Origin: Nostoc sp. LEGE 06077
GTDB lineage: Bacteria; Cyanobacteriota; Cyanobacteriia; Cyanobacteriales; Nostocaceae
Length of the DNA: 64,000 bases
NCBI RefSeq assembly: GCF_015207705.1
Contig: NZ_JADEWI010000014.1
Coordinates: 62,001 to 126,000, forward strand
Direction of reading: 5' to 3'
The translations under genes and the position numbers were made by a program. Shown one piece after another: positions 1 through 8,896 of this stretch. Numbering within the stretch: position 1 is the stretch's first letter; each line of letters begins with the position of its first letter. The notes under the pieces were generated by a model, which worked only from the letters and a program-made list of their open reading frames with translations, ran no database searches and was not told where the DNA came from.

Positions 1-474
1 TTTTGCACCCAGTACGACAACTTGGTTACTGCGTTTCATGTCTATGTCGGAAAAAAACCGCCCTTTGTCAGTGGTAAAGTCTCTTACTGTCAAAAAGCTG
101 GGTGTTGTACCGATAATGTTGACATCGGTGTTTTTGTTAGCGTAAGTCACTACCTGACGGCTATTTAACTCTGCCGTCACCTCTGCTACAGTTGGTACTT
201 GAGTAGCGATCGCCTTGGCATCTTCCAATACTAAAGTTTTCGGCACATCTCTGGAAACACGTTCAGTTTCTTGATTACCAGGAATGACAAACAATACATT
301 CGGCCCTAGAGATTCTAACTGATTAGAAACGAATTTCTGTCCCCCTTCACCAATGCCAATCATGGCAATTACCGAGGCGTTACCAATCACGATACCCAAC
401 ATCGTCAGGGCGCTACGCAACTTATTAGATAGCAGAGTTTTACCTGCCATTTGTACGCTTTCTAAGAAGTTCAT
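1..474 (-). CDS. MacB-like ABC transporter permease, N-terminal part (cut by window edge)
   Basis: This is the first 158 codons of a permease that continues beyond the left end of the window. It begins MNFLESVQMAGKTLLSNKLR and is followed by a hydrophobic segment (LTMLGIVIGNASVIAMIGIG, about residues 23-42). It then runs into a soluble region with the pattern of a MacB periplasmic core. This N-terminal arrangement is typical of MacB/FtsX-type ABC permeases, which couple cytoplasmic ATP hydrolysis to export through an adaptor and an outer-membrane channel. Its ATG overlaps the stop of the upstream adaptor gene (ATGA at 471-474), so the two are almost certainly translationally coupled and work together. 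The substrate cannot be inferred. The ATPase subunit would lie outside the window. Confidence 0.85.
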   Translation of the reverse strand, partial: MNFLESVQMAGKTLLSNKLRSALTMLGIVIGNASVIAMIGIGEGGQKFVSNQLESLGPNVLFVIPGNQETERVSRDVPKTLVLEDAKAIATQVPTVAEVTAELNSRQVVTYANKNTDVNIIGTTPSFLTVRDFTTDKGRFFSDIDMKRSNQVVVLGAK

Positions 475-1940
475 TGGTTTTGTGCTTCCTGCGCCTTCTT
501 AATTTTATAGTCCTTGGGTAAATCAACAAACACGCGATCGCCTGGTTGCACGCCAGACAAAACTTGAGTTTGGTCTTGAATTTGCGCCCCTGTTGTCACT
601 TCCCGAAACTGGGGCTGATTTTTGGCATCGGGAACCAGGACACCGGTTTTACCTTTTTCGGTGACAATGGCCACAGTTGGTAATACTAAGGTATTGGTGA
701 CGCGATCGCCTAAAAAAGTCAAGTCAACATTTAAGCCAGAACGCAGTTTATCTGTACCCGTCTCTAACGCCACCCGCACTTGAAATGATGTTACACCTTG
801 TTCTACTACTGCTTCTGGGGCAATCAAGCGGACACGACCTTTAAATATTTGATCAGGATAAGCATCAGCGACAATTTCCACTTCCTGTCCTGGTTTAACT
901 CTACCAATATCGGCTTCGGGAATTTGGGCTAATACTTCTAAACCTTTAGCAACAGCCACAATGGAACTAGAAGTTGCCGAAGCACTGCTAGAAGCCGAGG
1001 TAGTTGGTGTAACAAATGCGCCGATGTTGGCATATTTCTGGGTGACAATTCCCGCAAAGGGGGCGCGAATCACCGTTTCTTCTATTTTGACGTTTGCGGC
1101 GACTAACTGGGCTTGTGCGGCTTTGACTGCGGCTTGGCGTTGGGCAATTTCTTCTTTACGTGTACCATCTTGTAATAAAACTAAAGCGGCTTGGGCTTCG
1201 GTGACAGCAGCTTCCTTCAAATCAATTTCTTCGCTGCGGGAGCCACTTTGCATCAATGATAAACGGCGACGCGCTTCTTCTAGGTTAGCTTTAGCCGATT
1301 TATCTTCACTGACTGCTTGGTCTAATAATTGCTTTTTCTCGGCACCTTGTTGGTAAAGATATTGATAACGTTTAACTTGTTCAGCGGTGTAGTTTACCCT
1401 TGCTTGGGCTGCATCTACTTGAGCTTGCGCTTGAGCAATTTCTTGGGGACGATTACCTGCACGGGCTTGGGCTAACTGGGCTTGGGCTTGGGACAATCGG
1501 GCTTTTGCTTGGGTAATTTCTTGGGGACGAGTCCCCGCTAAGGCTTGATCTAATTGGGCTTGGGACTGGGCTAAGTTGGCGCGGTATTGCAGAATTTGCG
1601 CTTGCAAATCGCCTACATCCATTCTGGCGATAACTTGATTTTGTTCTACGCGATCGCCTTGTTCCACATATAATTCTGCCAGTACCCCAGGATTCTTTGG
1701 ACTAATATTCACACTCTGCACAGGGACAACTTTACCACTGGCAGTAATTTTCAAAGTCACATTTTTCGCTTCTACAGGCACAGTTAGTTGTGTAATATCC
1801 TGTTCGCTGGCTGTTTGCTTAACTATGTTGGCGGTAGTAGCAACACCAACCACAACCGCACCCGTGGCTATCAACCCCATCAGCCAGCGGAGTGGGTGAT
1901 AAACTTTGCCAATAACGGGAACTTCTATGTAGGTGTTCAT
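471..1940 (-). CDS. HlyD/MacA-family efflux adaptor (membrane fusion protein)
   Basis: This 489-residue periplasmic adaptor links an inner-membrane ABC exporter to an outer-membrane channel. One membrane anchor lies near residues 17-38. It is followed by a lipoyl/barrel-sandwich half (around GVLAELYVEQGDRVEQNQVI) and then a very long alpha-helical hairpin rich in Ala, Gln and Arg, about residues 110-290. The hairpin contains repeats ending RPQEI, SEEI and KEEI. The second lipoyl half (VIRAPFAGIVTQ) and beta-barrel domain follow, and the C-terminus has a MacA-like membrane-proximal domain. The hairpin repeats look like internal duplications that lengthen the coiled coil. The gene overlaps the permease by 4 bp. 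It resembles DevB/MacA adaptors of cyanobacteria; which substrate it serves (glycolipid, peptide or drug) is not visible. Confidence 0.9.
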   Translation of the reverse strand: MNTYIEVPVIGKVYHPLRWLMGLIATGAVVVGVATTANIVKQTASEQDITQLTVPVEAKNVTLKITASGKVVPVQSVNISPKNPGVLAELYVEQGDRVEQNQVIARMDVGDLQAQILQYRANLAQSQAQLDQALAGTRPQEITQAKARLSQAQAQLAQARAGNRPQEIAQAQAQVDAAQARVNYTAEQVKRYQYLYQQGAEKKQLLDQAVSEDKSAKANLEEARRRLSLMQSGSRSEEIDLKEAAVTEAQAALVLLQDGTRKEEIAQRQAAVKAAQAQLVAANVKIEETVIRAPFAGIVTQKYANIGAFVTPTTSASSSASATSSSIVAVAKGLEVLAQIPEADIGRVKPGQEVEIVADAYPDQIFKGRVRLIAPEAVVEQGVTSFQVRVALETGTDKLRSGLNVDLTFLGDRVTNTLVLPTVAIVTEKGKTGVLVPDAKNQPQFREVTTGAQIQDQTQVLSGVQPGDRVFVDLPKDYKIKKAQEAQNQ

Positions 1941-3050
1941 AAATCACGGTCTAACGAGTACTTTTGGGCTTTTGAGTTGTCTATACAGGCTATATAGAAG
2001 GTGATAGGTAACAGAGTTAAAAGTCTTTTATTGTCTCAGTTCTATCGCTTACCGATGTCCTAACTACCTTGCCTATAGCTATAAGACTAGAAATTAGGGG
2101 AATTTTTTATTTATGAAAAATTCTGGCAAATATAAATTAACTTTCCTTAATATTAGTCTTTAGTAATTTTACTCGCCTTCACCTAAATGGATGAACTGAG
2201 ATATTTAGTCAATAGTACTTGCTGATTCTGCCTCTGCCCACTTCCTTGCTTAAACTAGTTAATACAGCGTTATGACAAAGCGGATTGAGTTTTGGCGATC
2301 GCCTAACTTACAGTAAATTGATTTGTAAGCATATTTATCGTTAGGGAATTAAGAAAATATTGGTCAAATAATTTGAGATTTTAGATTAACTGCACCCACA
2401 AGAAGACGCAGTTTGGGGATTTTAGATTTGCTCAAGTAGGGGAACCCTCCCAATGCACTGGCTCAAATTTTCGCACAATCCAAAATTTAAAATCTCAAAT
2501 TGGCACGGTCAAATTTTTCAACGATGGACTTGGAAAAAGATTAATCATTTATTCGTATTTAGCTAAATTCTCTTTTGACGAAGAATTTAAAATATACACT
2601 GCAAAGTTATTAATTTTATTACACTTGCGATGATAAAACACTTGCTCATTAATGCTTAAAAACGCTAAATACAGGAGTTTGCAATTAAGTAAATTAGAAA
2701 ATACCAGACTCTAACTTAGAGAAATAGCGTCTCTACGTCTTGACTTCGGGCTTAGATAACCGTCCTATTTGATATCTGAATAAAAGAGGCAAGGTGAACA
2801 AGGAAGACAAAGGGGAAATATGTTTGTAAATTATTTAGGATTGCTATAACTCAATTAATTACGTCAAATATGAGCTAAAAGTCTTACCCAGCAAAGGATA
2901 AATATGTCAGGAATACTGTCAGGTTACTGAACAGCAAAATTTAGCAATTGCACAGATAAGCAGATTAATTAAAAAACGACAGTCTTTTATGATACTATTA
3001 ATAAATATCAAAATGATTTAACATCAAATTTAGAGTTCTGTAGGTACAGC
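1941..3050. other. 1.1-kb gene-free region between divergent genes
   Basis: No convincing reading frame is present. The stretch is AT-rich and must hold the promoters of the adaptor operon on the minus strand and of the TPR lipoprotein on the plus strand. An inverted-repeat element sits at 2370-2501. I see no tRNA-like or riboswitch-like structure. Confidence 0.5.
2370..2501. repeat. Intergenic inverted repeat
   Basis: An 18-bp arm at 2370-2387 (AATTTGAGATTTTAGATT) is matched in inverted orientation at 2484-2501 with one mismatch. About 96 bases separate the arms. The arms read like the common Nostocales intergenic motif built from ATTTTAGATT words. No coding capacity was seen between them. 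Confidence 0.5.
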
Positions 3051-3794
3051 ATGGTCTTTTGGCGCTGCTTGGCTGCCTCTGGCTTGATTATTTGCTTCAC
3101 ATCTGGGTGCAATAGCAAAGCACAATCATCAATAAAAAATACCCAGCAAGTGGTACAAGAAATTAATATTTCTCAGTTGCTGACAGAAGCAAAGACGAGT
3201 CAAAAGGCAGAAGATTTATTTAATCAGGGCAATAAACTATTAGATGCACAACACTACCAAGATGCTATAACAGCTTATGATAAAGCGATCGCCTTCAAAC
3301 CAGACAGTGCTGATGCTTGGATAAACCGAGGCATCGCTTTGACAAAACTGCAAAAACACACAGAAGCATTAGCATCTTATGATCAAGCGCTTACGATTAA
3401 AGCGGATAAAGATGAAGCGTGGTACAACCGAGGTAATTCTTTAGCATCCTTGCAAAGTTATGCAGCTGCAATTACAGCTTATGATAAAGCGATCTCCATT
3501 AAACCAGATAAACAAGAAGCCTGGATTAACCGCGGGATAGCGTTGACAAAACTGCAACGTTATCAGGAGGCATTAGCATCTTACGATAAAGCGATCGCTA
3601 TCAAGCCAGACAAGCCAGAAGCTTACTACAATCGAGCTTGTACTTATGCCTTGCAAAACAAAGTAGACTTAGCAATTACGAACTTAAAAACAGCTATACG
3701 CCTAGTTCCAGAAAAATACCAGCAGTTAGCAAAAACCGATCCAGACTTTAAAAAAGTACGTGGTGATCAAAGATTTCAACAATTAATTCAATAG
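3051..3794 (+). CDS. TPR-repeat lipoprotein
   Basis: This is a 247-residue protein with an N-terminal signal sequence ending in a lipobox-like FTSGC (Cys at about residue 20), so it is probably a lipid-anchored envelope protein. From about residue 54 it consists of consecutive 34-residue tetratricopeptide repeats with the usual pattern (A-W-N-R-G-x-A-L ... A-L-A-S-Y-D-x-A-L-x-I-K-P). At least four full copies and a degenerate C-terminal one are present. TPRs act as protein-interaction scaffolds, and no enzymatic motif is seen. The DNA of successive repeats is similar and carries HIP1 sites at equivalent places (for example near 3286 and 3592), which suggests expansion by duplication. The gene is isolated, with 1.1 kb of non-coding DNA before it. 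Confidence 0.85.
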   Translation: MVFWRCLAASGLIICFTSGCNSKAQSSIKNTQQVVQEINISQLLTEAKTSQKAEDLFNQGNKLLDAQHYQDAITAYDKAIAFKPDSADAWINRGIALTKLQKHTEALASYDQALTIKADKDEAWYNRGNSLASLQSYAAAITAYDKAISIKPDKQEAWINRGIALTKLQRYQEALASYDKAIAIKPDKPEAYYNRACTYALQNKVDLAITNLKTAIRLVPEKYQQLAKTDPDFKKVRGDQRFQQLIQ

Positions 3795-4006
3795 CTGCTT
3801 CCAACAGCCAAAAACTTTAGTATTTGCCGAATAGACTCGGAAAAAAATTCATCATCAAATAAAGACTATAAATAGTTTCTCAGACTGTTTTCTGTTCCCA
3901 GCAATACAAGTAATAATATGCACTCTGTTACAAGTTACAGGGTATGATTTGGATTAACTAAATCTAATATCTGCATTGATTTACTCGCTGCGATCAAAAT
4001 AATATT

Positions 4007-4882
4007 ATGAAAAAACTATTGATTACCGGAGCCAGTGGTTTTTTAGGATGGCATCTTTGCCAACTAGCAAAACCAGACTGGGAAGTTTATAGTACTTATA
4101 ACTCACATTTTATCGAAATTCCGGGAATCAAAATACTTAAAGTCAATTTAACAGACTTTCAAGAATTACAACAACTATTTAACGATATTCATCCAGACGC
4201 AGTTATTCATACAGCCGCACACTCCCAACCAAATTTTTGTCAAATTTATCCTCAAGAATCACACCTCATTAATGTCACTGCATCTTGCAATATAGCTGGA
4301 CTATGTGCAGATTTTTCGATTCCTTGCGTGTTTACATCAACAGATCAAGTCTTTAATGGCTTAACGCCTCCCTATCATGAAAATGCACCAGTATGTCCTA
4401 TCAATATATATGGTGAGCAAAAAGTCATGGCTGAAATGGGTATGTTAGAGCGATATCCCATGACCGCAGTCTGTCGGATACCCTTACTCTTTGGCTGCGC
4501 GACACCCACAGCACAGAACTTTATTCAACCTTTTATTCAAACTTTAAAAGAAGAAAAAGAATTAAATTTATTTATTGATGAATACCGCACACCAGCGAGC
4601 GGGACAACTGCCGCGAAAGGATTATTGTTAGCTGTAGAAAAAGTGAATGGCATTATTCACCTAGGCGGGAAAGAACGGATTTCACGCTATGACTTTGGAC
4701 AGTTATTGGTAGAAGTATTCAAACTACCATCCACAGGCATAAAAAGCTGTCGTCAAAAAGATGTAAAAATGTCAGCACCCAGACCAGCAGATGTTTCTTT
4801 AGATAGTTCTCAAGCTTTTAGGTTAGGATATCAGCCTTTATCTCTCAAAGAAGAATTACAAATAATAGCTAAGTATGAATAG
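4007..4882 (+). CDS. RmlD-like NAD(P)-dependent sugar nucleotide reductase/epimerase
   Basis: This 291-residue protein belongs to the extended short-chain dehydrogenase family. The N-terminal Rossmann motif is TGASGFLG (residues 7-14). The active site follows the S/T...YxxxK plan, with STDQVF at 111-116 and YGEQK at 135-139 (Tyr135, Lys139). The closest family pattern is dTDP-4-dehydrorhamnose reductase (RmlD), which makes dTDP-rhamnose for surface polysaccharides. The other rml genes are not adjacent, so the substrate is inferred only from family resemblance. It could equally be another sugar-nucleotide reductase or the MAT2B-like branch. No obvious Shine-Dalgarno sequence precedes the ATG. 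Length is normal for the family. Confidence 0.8.
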   Translation: MKKLLITGASGFLGWHLCQLAKPDWEVYSTYNSHFIEIPGIKILKVNLTDFQELQQLFNDIHPDAVIHTAAHSQPNFCQIYPQESHLINVTASCNIAGLCADFSIPCVFTSTDQVFNGLTPPYHENAPVCPINIYGEQKVMAEMGMLERYPMTAVCRIPLLFGCATPTAQNFIQPFIQTLKEEKELNLFIDEYRTPASGTTAAKGLLLAVEKVNGIIHLGGKERISRYDFGQLLVEVFKLPSTGIKSCRQKDVKMSAPRPADVSLDSSQAFRLGYQPLSLKEELQIIAKYE

Positions 4883-5330
4883 CTTTTATTGTATGCATTT
4901 TAATGAATTAGTAAAGTTGAGCAAGAGATCGAAATTTTAAATCCTCCATTTTGCTGTTATTTCCCTAGCTTCAACTTATATCTCAAGAAAGAGGTGAGGC
5001 TCTTCATACTCTGCAACAATTTAATTGTTGAAAAGCATTGTGTACTTGAAGGTAAACAACAAAATGCTACATCAATTATTCAGGCTTTCAAAAAATAATA
5101 AAACAAGGACTTGTGAAAGATTTTTTGAAAGATAAGGCTGAATAAAGTAATAAATTAAATAGATATTTTTGCAATTCTTAATTCCTTGTGCTGAAAGTAG
5201 CTTATCTCTAATGGGTATTAGCTTAATATTTCTATACTTAGCATCAGGATAGAGACAGAAGATAATCACTACCAAGCATTTTTCCAAATCAAACAACCAG
5301 AGCATTTAGTACATACAAGGAAATCAAAAC
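4883..5330. other. Gene-free spacer upstream of the WGxxG protein
   Basis: About 450 bp of AT-rich DNA. A minus-strand open stretch inside it has no recognisable features and low-complexity composition, so it is not called. The last bases (AAGGAAATCAAAAC before the ATG at 5331) contain a plausible ribosome-binding site for the downstream gene. Confidence 0.4.
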
Positions 5331-6053
5331 ATGAAATCTCTTAATGTATCCAAGTCTGTTTTAGTGAGTTTATTTGCCATCAGTTGTGCGGTTGCACTAT
5401 CTACGCCTATTTATGCTCAATCTGGAGGAACTGGTACAGGTAGTGGAGGAACTAGCGGATCTGGAACTAGCACAGGTACTACTGGCAGTTACGGGACAGG
5501 CGCTGGAACCACTGGAACTGGTACGGGTACAGGGACTTACGGTACAGGCTCTGGTACAGGAACTGGCACAGGTACCACTGGCAATTATGGGACTGGCACA
5601 GGAACTACTGGAACTGGTACAGGAACTGACGGTACAGGCTCTGGTACAGGAACTGGCACAGGTACCACTGGCAATTATGGGACAGGTACTGGAACCACTG
5701 GAACTGGCACAGGTACAGGCAATGGGACTAATGGTACAGGTACTTATGGTACAGGCTCCGGCACTACTGGCACAAGCACTGGAACCACAGATAATTATGG
5801 TACAGGCTCTGGTACTACTGGAACTACCGGAAGTGGAACTGGCACGACTGGAACTGGAACAGACACCGGAACGACAAACACGACAGGCACTACATCTTAC
5901 CAAGGAACTAGCGATGTAAGAGGCGATCGCAATTCCAATTGGGGTTGGTTAGGTTTACTGGGTTTAGCTGGTTTAGCCGGACTAGCTCGTAAGCGCCAAG
6001 AACCCACAACTTACCGCGATCCGAATGAAGTACGTACTGGGTCTAGATATTAA
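5331..6053 (+). CDS. Secreted Gly/Thr-repeat protein with WGxxGLxG C-terminal sorting-like tail
   Basis: This 240-residue protein has a Sec signal peptide (hydrophobic residues 8-25, cleavage probably after STPIYA-Q, near residue 30). About 160 residues of almost pure Gly-Thr low-complexity sequence follow, with occasional NYGTG and SYGTG units. A short charged linker ([10 protein letters not shown]) leads into [19 protein letters not shown] and a hydrophilic end. That tail (Trp-Gly start, Gly/Leu helix, basic stop) has the layout of WGxxGxxG C-terminal domains, which are thought to be recognised by an unknown membrane protease or sorting system. The role is unknown; a cell-surface or sheath protein is plausible. 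A perfect terminator hairpin follows the gene. The opposite and +2 frames are also open only because the sequence is repetitive. Confidence 0.8.
   Translation: MKSLNVSKSVLVSLFAISCAVALSTPIYAQSGGTGTGSGGTSGSGTSTGTTGSYGTGAGTTGTGTGTGTYGTGSGTGTGTGTTGNYGTGTGTTGTGTGTDGTGSGTGTGTGTTGNYGTGTGTTGTGTGTGNGTNGTGTYGTGSGTTGTSTGTTDNYGTGSGTTGTTGSGTGTTGTGTDTGTTNTTGTTSYQGTSDVRGDRNSNWGWLGLLGLAGLAGLARKRQEPTTYRDPNEVRTGSRY
5541..5720 (+). repeat. 90-bp tandem repeat inside the WGxxG protein gene
   Basis: Two consecutive 90-bp units (5541-5630 and 5631-5720) both begin GGTACAGGCTCTGGTACAGG and encode 30-residue Gly/Thr units containing NYGTGTG. Flanking sequence carries shorter degenerate copies. Such units can expand or contract by slippage or recombination. 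Confidence 0.75.
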
Positions 6054-6104
6054 TTTGCCTGATCGCTACGCTAACTCACATCGCTAAATTTTCCCAACAG
6101 AATA

Positions 6105-6147
6105 GAACTCCCCAACTCTTGGCAAAAAGTTGGGGAGTTCTATTTTT
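6105..6147 (+). terminator. Rho-independent terminator after the WGxxG protein gene
   Basis: A perfect 13-bp stem (GAACTCCCCAACT at 6105-6117 with its complement at 6128-6140) encloses a 10-nt loop. A T-rich run (TATTTTT) follows directly. It lies 50 bp after the stop codon at 6053. Confidence 0.9.
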
Positions 6148-6369
6148 AGTAGATTTCCAGTCTTAAATTTAGGTATAGAGCCTATTCTTATTTTGAATTC
6201 TGAATCCTCTCTGCTATATATTGATTTCTTAATCTGCCATCCCCGCAAAATCAAAATATTGATAAGCTGATGTCTAATGTCTACAGCCCTAGGATTGAAA
6301 GCAGTACTTCAACAGATCCAGCAACAAGACAGATATTAATCAATCCAGTCAACAAGAAGGATTTATTGA

Positions 6370-7380
6370 ATGTCGGTGGGAATACGCTACGATTGGCAGG
6401 AAGCAGAGATTCAGAAGATTTATGATATGCCGTTGCTAGAGCTTATTTATCAAGCTGCTAGTGTACATCGCCAATATCATGACCCTAAAAAAATACAAGT
6501 CTGTAAACTCATCTCCATTAAAACCGGAGGTTGTCCTGAAGATTGTGGCTATTGCGCTCAATCTTCTCGTTACAAAACAGAAGTGAAACCACAAGCACTT
6601 CTGGATAAAGATACCGTGGTGAATATTGCCCAAATAGCTAAACAAAAAGGTGTCAGTCGTGTCTGTATGGGTGCGGCTTGGCGGGAAGTGAAAGATAATT
6701 CTCAGTTTGAAGCAGTGCTGGGAATGGTCAAAGAAGTTACCAATATGGGTTTAGAAGTCTGCTGTACCCTGGGAATGTTGACAGCCGACCAAGCCAAGCG
6801 ATTAGAAACAGCCGGGTTGTATGCTTATAACCACAATTTGGATACCTCAGAGGACTATTACAGCACAATTATTACAACTAGAACTTATAGCGATCGCCTA
6901 AATACAATTGAGAATGTTCGCCAAACTAATGTGACTGTTTGCTCTGGCGGTATTCTAGGCTTAGGTGAAACTGCTAAAGACCGAGTATCGATGTTATCTA
7001 CCCTAGCTAACCTCAATCCTCACCCAGAGTCAGTTCCAATTAATATTCTGTCTCAAGTTGAAGGTACACCGCTGGAAAATCAACCAGATGTCCCTATTTG
7101 GGATATTGTACGAATGATTGCCACTGCACGTATTGTCATGCCCACTTCTGATGTGCGGCTGAGTGCTGGCCGCGCCAGACTTTCTCAAGTTGAACAAGCT
7201 TTTTGCTTTATGGCTGGAGCAAATTCTATCTTTTCTAGTGACGATAACAAAATGCTCACTGTCACCACTCCTTGTCCAGATTATGATGCTGACCAGGAAA
7301 TGTTGAACTTGCTGGGTTTAGAAATGCGTCCACCCGTGCAAAGAGCAAATCAGGTGGCTAGTCCTGCGGCGGTGGGATAA
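6370..7380 (+). CDS. bioB: Biotin synthase
   Basis: This 336-residue radical SAM enzyme inserts sulfur into dethiobiotin, the last step of biotin synthesis. The radical-SAM cluster motif CxxxCxxC is visible as CPEDCGYC (Cys55, Cys59, Cys62). Further BioB signatures include [11 protein letters not shown], the YNHNLDTS stretch, [10 protein letters not shown] and [10 protein letters not shown], where an Arg and Cys residues coordinate the auxiliary [2Fe-2S] cluster. The ATG is preceded by AAGGATTTATTGA, a good Shine-Dalgarno at normal distance. Length matches the family. The gene stands alone; no other bio genes are nearby. It converges on petL. Confidence 0.97.
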   Translation: MSVGIRYDWQEAEIQKIYDMPLLELIYQAASVHRQYHDPKKIQVCKLISIKTGGCPEDCGYCAQSSRYKTEVKPQALLDKDTVVNIAQIAKQKGVSRVCMGAAWREVKDNSQFEAVLGMVKEVTNMGLEVCCTLGMLTADQAKRLETAGLYAYNHNLDTSEDYYSTIITTRTYSDRLNTIENVRQTNVTVCSGGILGLGETAKDRVSMLSTLANLNPHPESVPINILSQVEGTPLENQPDVPIWDIVRMIATARIVMPTSDVRLSAGRARLSQVEQAFCFMAGANSIFSSDDNKMLTVTTPCPDYDADQEMLNLLGLEMRPPVQRANQVASPAAVG

Positions 7381-7384
7381 ATAA

Positions 7385-7408
7385 GGGTGTAAGGGTGTAA
7401 GGGTGTAA
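7385..7408. repeat. Short tandem repeat (GGGTGTAA x3)
   Basis: Three perfect copies of the octamer GGGTGTAA start 5 bp after the bioB stop codon. Such short tandem repeats are frequent between genes of heterocystous cyanobacteria. Confidence 0.8.
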
Positions 7409-7453
7409 AATTCTGCCTCACTTACGCCCCTATACCTCATACCCTTAATTAAT

Positions 7454-7549
7454 TTAGAGAATCTTAGCAGCACGTAACCCGAACAGCAGACCAGCCGCTA
7501 TTGCGGTGAATAAAGCTAAAAAACCGACGTAAGCAACTATTGCAAACAT
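7454..7549 (-). CDS. petL: Cytochrome b6f complex subunit PetL
   Basis: A 31-residue single-span membrane protein is encoded on the minus strand: [20 protein letters not shown] followed by [11 protein letters not shown]. It closely matches, from memory, the PetL subunit of the Nostoc cytochrome b6f crystal structures in length, sequence and the short basic C-terminus. PetL is one of the four small peripheral helices that stabilise the dimeric cytochrome b6f complex in the thylakoid membrane. The gene is too short for most gene finders. It converges on bioB. The spacer before its ATG (7550-7708) is shared with the divergent aroB gene and must hold both promoters. Confidence 0.93.
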   Translation of the reverse strand: MFAIVAYVGFLALFTAIAAGLLFGLRAAKIL

Positions 7550-7600
7550 TTTGATGCTTCTCCACAATACTTCACTAAATCTATTGAACCATTAGTCACG

Positions 7601-7620
7601 GGTCAATGGTCAATGGTCAA
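7601..7620. repeat. Heptamer tandem repeat (GGTCAAT)
   Basis: Nearly three copies of the heptamer GGTCAAT lie in the petL-aroB divergent promoter region. This is a classic short tandem repeat of heterocystous cyanobacteria. Confidence 0.75.
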
Positions 7621-7708
7621 AATGCTAAAGAATGCAATTTCCGACTTCATATTTCAGACCCAGATTGCGTTAAAATACAAGCCCACGGGCGCTTTTTAGG
7701 GTTGGGCA

Positions 7709-8803
7709 ATGACTTCTACCATTAACGTTAATTTACCGCAGCAGTCTTACGAGATTGCGATCGCACCTGCCAGTTTAGATCAGCTTGGTCAAAGTCTGGC
7801 TAATCTCCAGCTAGGGCAGAAAGTAGTGTTAGTTTCTAATCCATCTATTTTCAAGCATTATGGCGAAAGAGCGATCGCCTCACTCACATCAGCAGGGTTT
7901 AACGTAGCGAGTTATTGCTTACCAGCCGGGGAACGCTACAAAACCCTCAATTCCATCCAAAAACTCTATGATGTTGCCTTAGAAAACCGCCTGGAACGTT
8001 CCTCGACAATGGTAGCGTTGGGGGGAGGCGTAATTGGTGATATGACAGGTTTTGCCGCTGCAACTTGGCTGCGGGGAATTAACGTTGTCCAAGTACCTAC
8101 CACCCTTTTAGCAATGGTAGATTCTGCTATCGGCGGCAAAACAGGCGTAAATCATCCCAATGGCAAAAACTTGATTGGCGCATTTCATCAGCCGCGTTTA
8201 GTCTTAATTGACCCAGAAGTATTAAAAACTCTACCTATGCGCGAGTTTCGTGCAGGTATGGCAGAAGTTATCAAGTATGGTGTGATTTGGGATGGGGAAT
8301 TGTTTACCCACTTGGAAGCCAGCAAACATCTCAACCAACTCCGTTACATGAAGCCGGAACTGTTGAATGAAATCTTAATTCGTTCTTGCCAAGCCAAAGC
8401 TGATGTTGTCGGCAAAGATGAGAAAGAAGGTGGACTACGGGCAATTCTCAATTATGGACATACTATTGGTCATGCGATCGAAAGTTTAACAGGTTATCGA
8501 GTAGTGAATCATGGCGAAGCTGTTGCGATCGGTATGGTAGCGGCTGGACAAATTGCTGTCAATTTAGGTATGTGGCAACAAGCAGAAACTTACCGACAAA
8601 ACGCTATCATTCAAAAAGCAGGTTTACCCACAAAATTACCTGCGGGTGTAGATATTGCCGCAATTATTGACGCACTGCAACTAGATAAAAAAGTCAAAGC
8701 AGGTAAAGTGCGGTTTGTGTTACCAACCCAAATTGGTGTAGTCACAGTTACCGACCAAGTACCAGCAGATGTCATCCAGCAAGTACTACAAGGAATGCAA
8801 TAG
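7709..8803 (+). CDS. aroB: 3-dehydroquinate synthase
   Basis: This 364-residue enzyme converts DAHP to 3-dehydroquinate, the second step of the shikimate pathway, using NAD and a divalent metal. Visible signatures are the NAD-binding [19 protein letters not shown], the substrate loop [19 protein letters not shown], the NLIGAFHQP segment, and the metal-ligand region [11 protein letters not shown] followed by [10 protein letters not shown]. Length and motif order are those of single-domain bacterial AroB. The ATG follows GGGTTGGGCA, a weak ribosome-binding site. The gene is divergent from petL and has no aro neighbour. Confidence 0.97.
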   Translation: MTSTINVNLPQQSYEIAIAPASLDQLGQSLANLQLGQKVVLVSNPSIFKHYGERAIASLTSAGFNVASYCLPAGERYKTLNSIQKLYDVALENRLERSSTMVALGGGVIGDMTGFAAATWLRGINVVQVPTTLLAMVDSAIGGKTGVNHPNGKNLIGAFHQPRLVLIDPEVLKTLPMREFRAGMAEVIKYGVIWDGELFTHLEASKHLNQLRYMKPELLNEILIRSCQAKADVVGKDEKEGGLRAILNYGHTIGHAIESLTGYRVVNHGEAVAIGMVAAGQIAVNLGMWQQAETYRQNAIIQKAGLPTKLPAGVDIAAIIDALQLDKKVKAGKVRFVLPTQIGVVTVTDQVPADVIQQVLQGMQ

Positions 8804-8896
8804 ATTAGCTAACTTCCCGCTTCATCCGCCGCTAGTAGCCTCTCGTACTTAACAAATAACTCATCAATGGTAGGTGTGCAAGCGGATTGTTAGAAA

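Noticed and set aside
961-1356. Plus-strand open frame opposite the HlyD-family adaptor
   Set aside because: It is the complement of Ala/Gln-rich coiled-coil coding sequence; no start signal or family features.
5374-5919. Two open frames overlapping the Gly/Thr-repeat gene (also minus strand)
   Set aside because: Open only because of the repetitive composition; the true frame has a signal peptide and a WGxxG tail.
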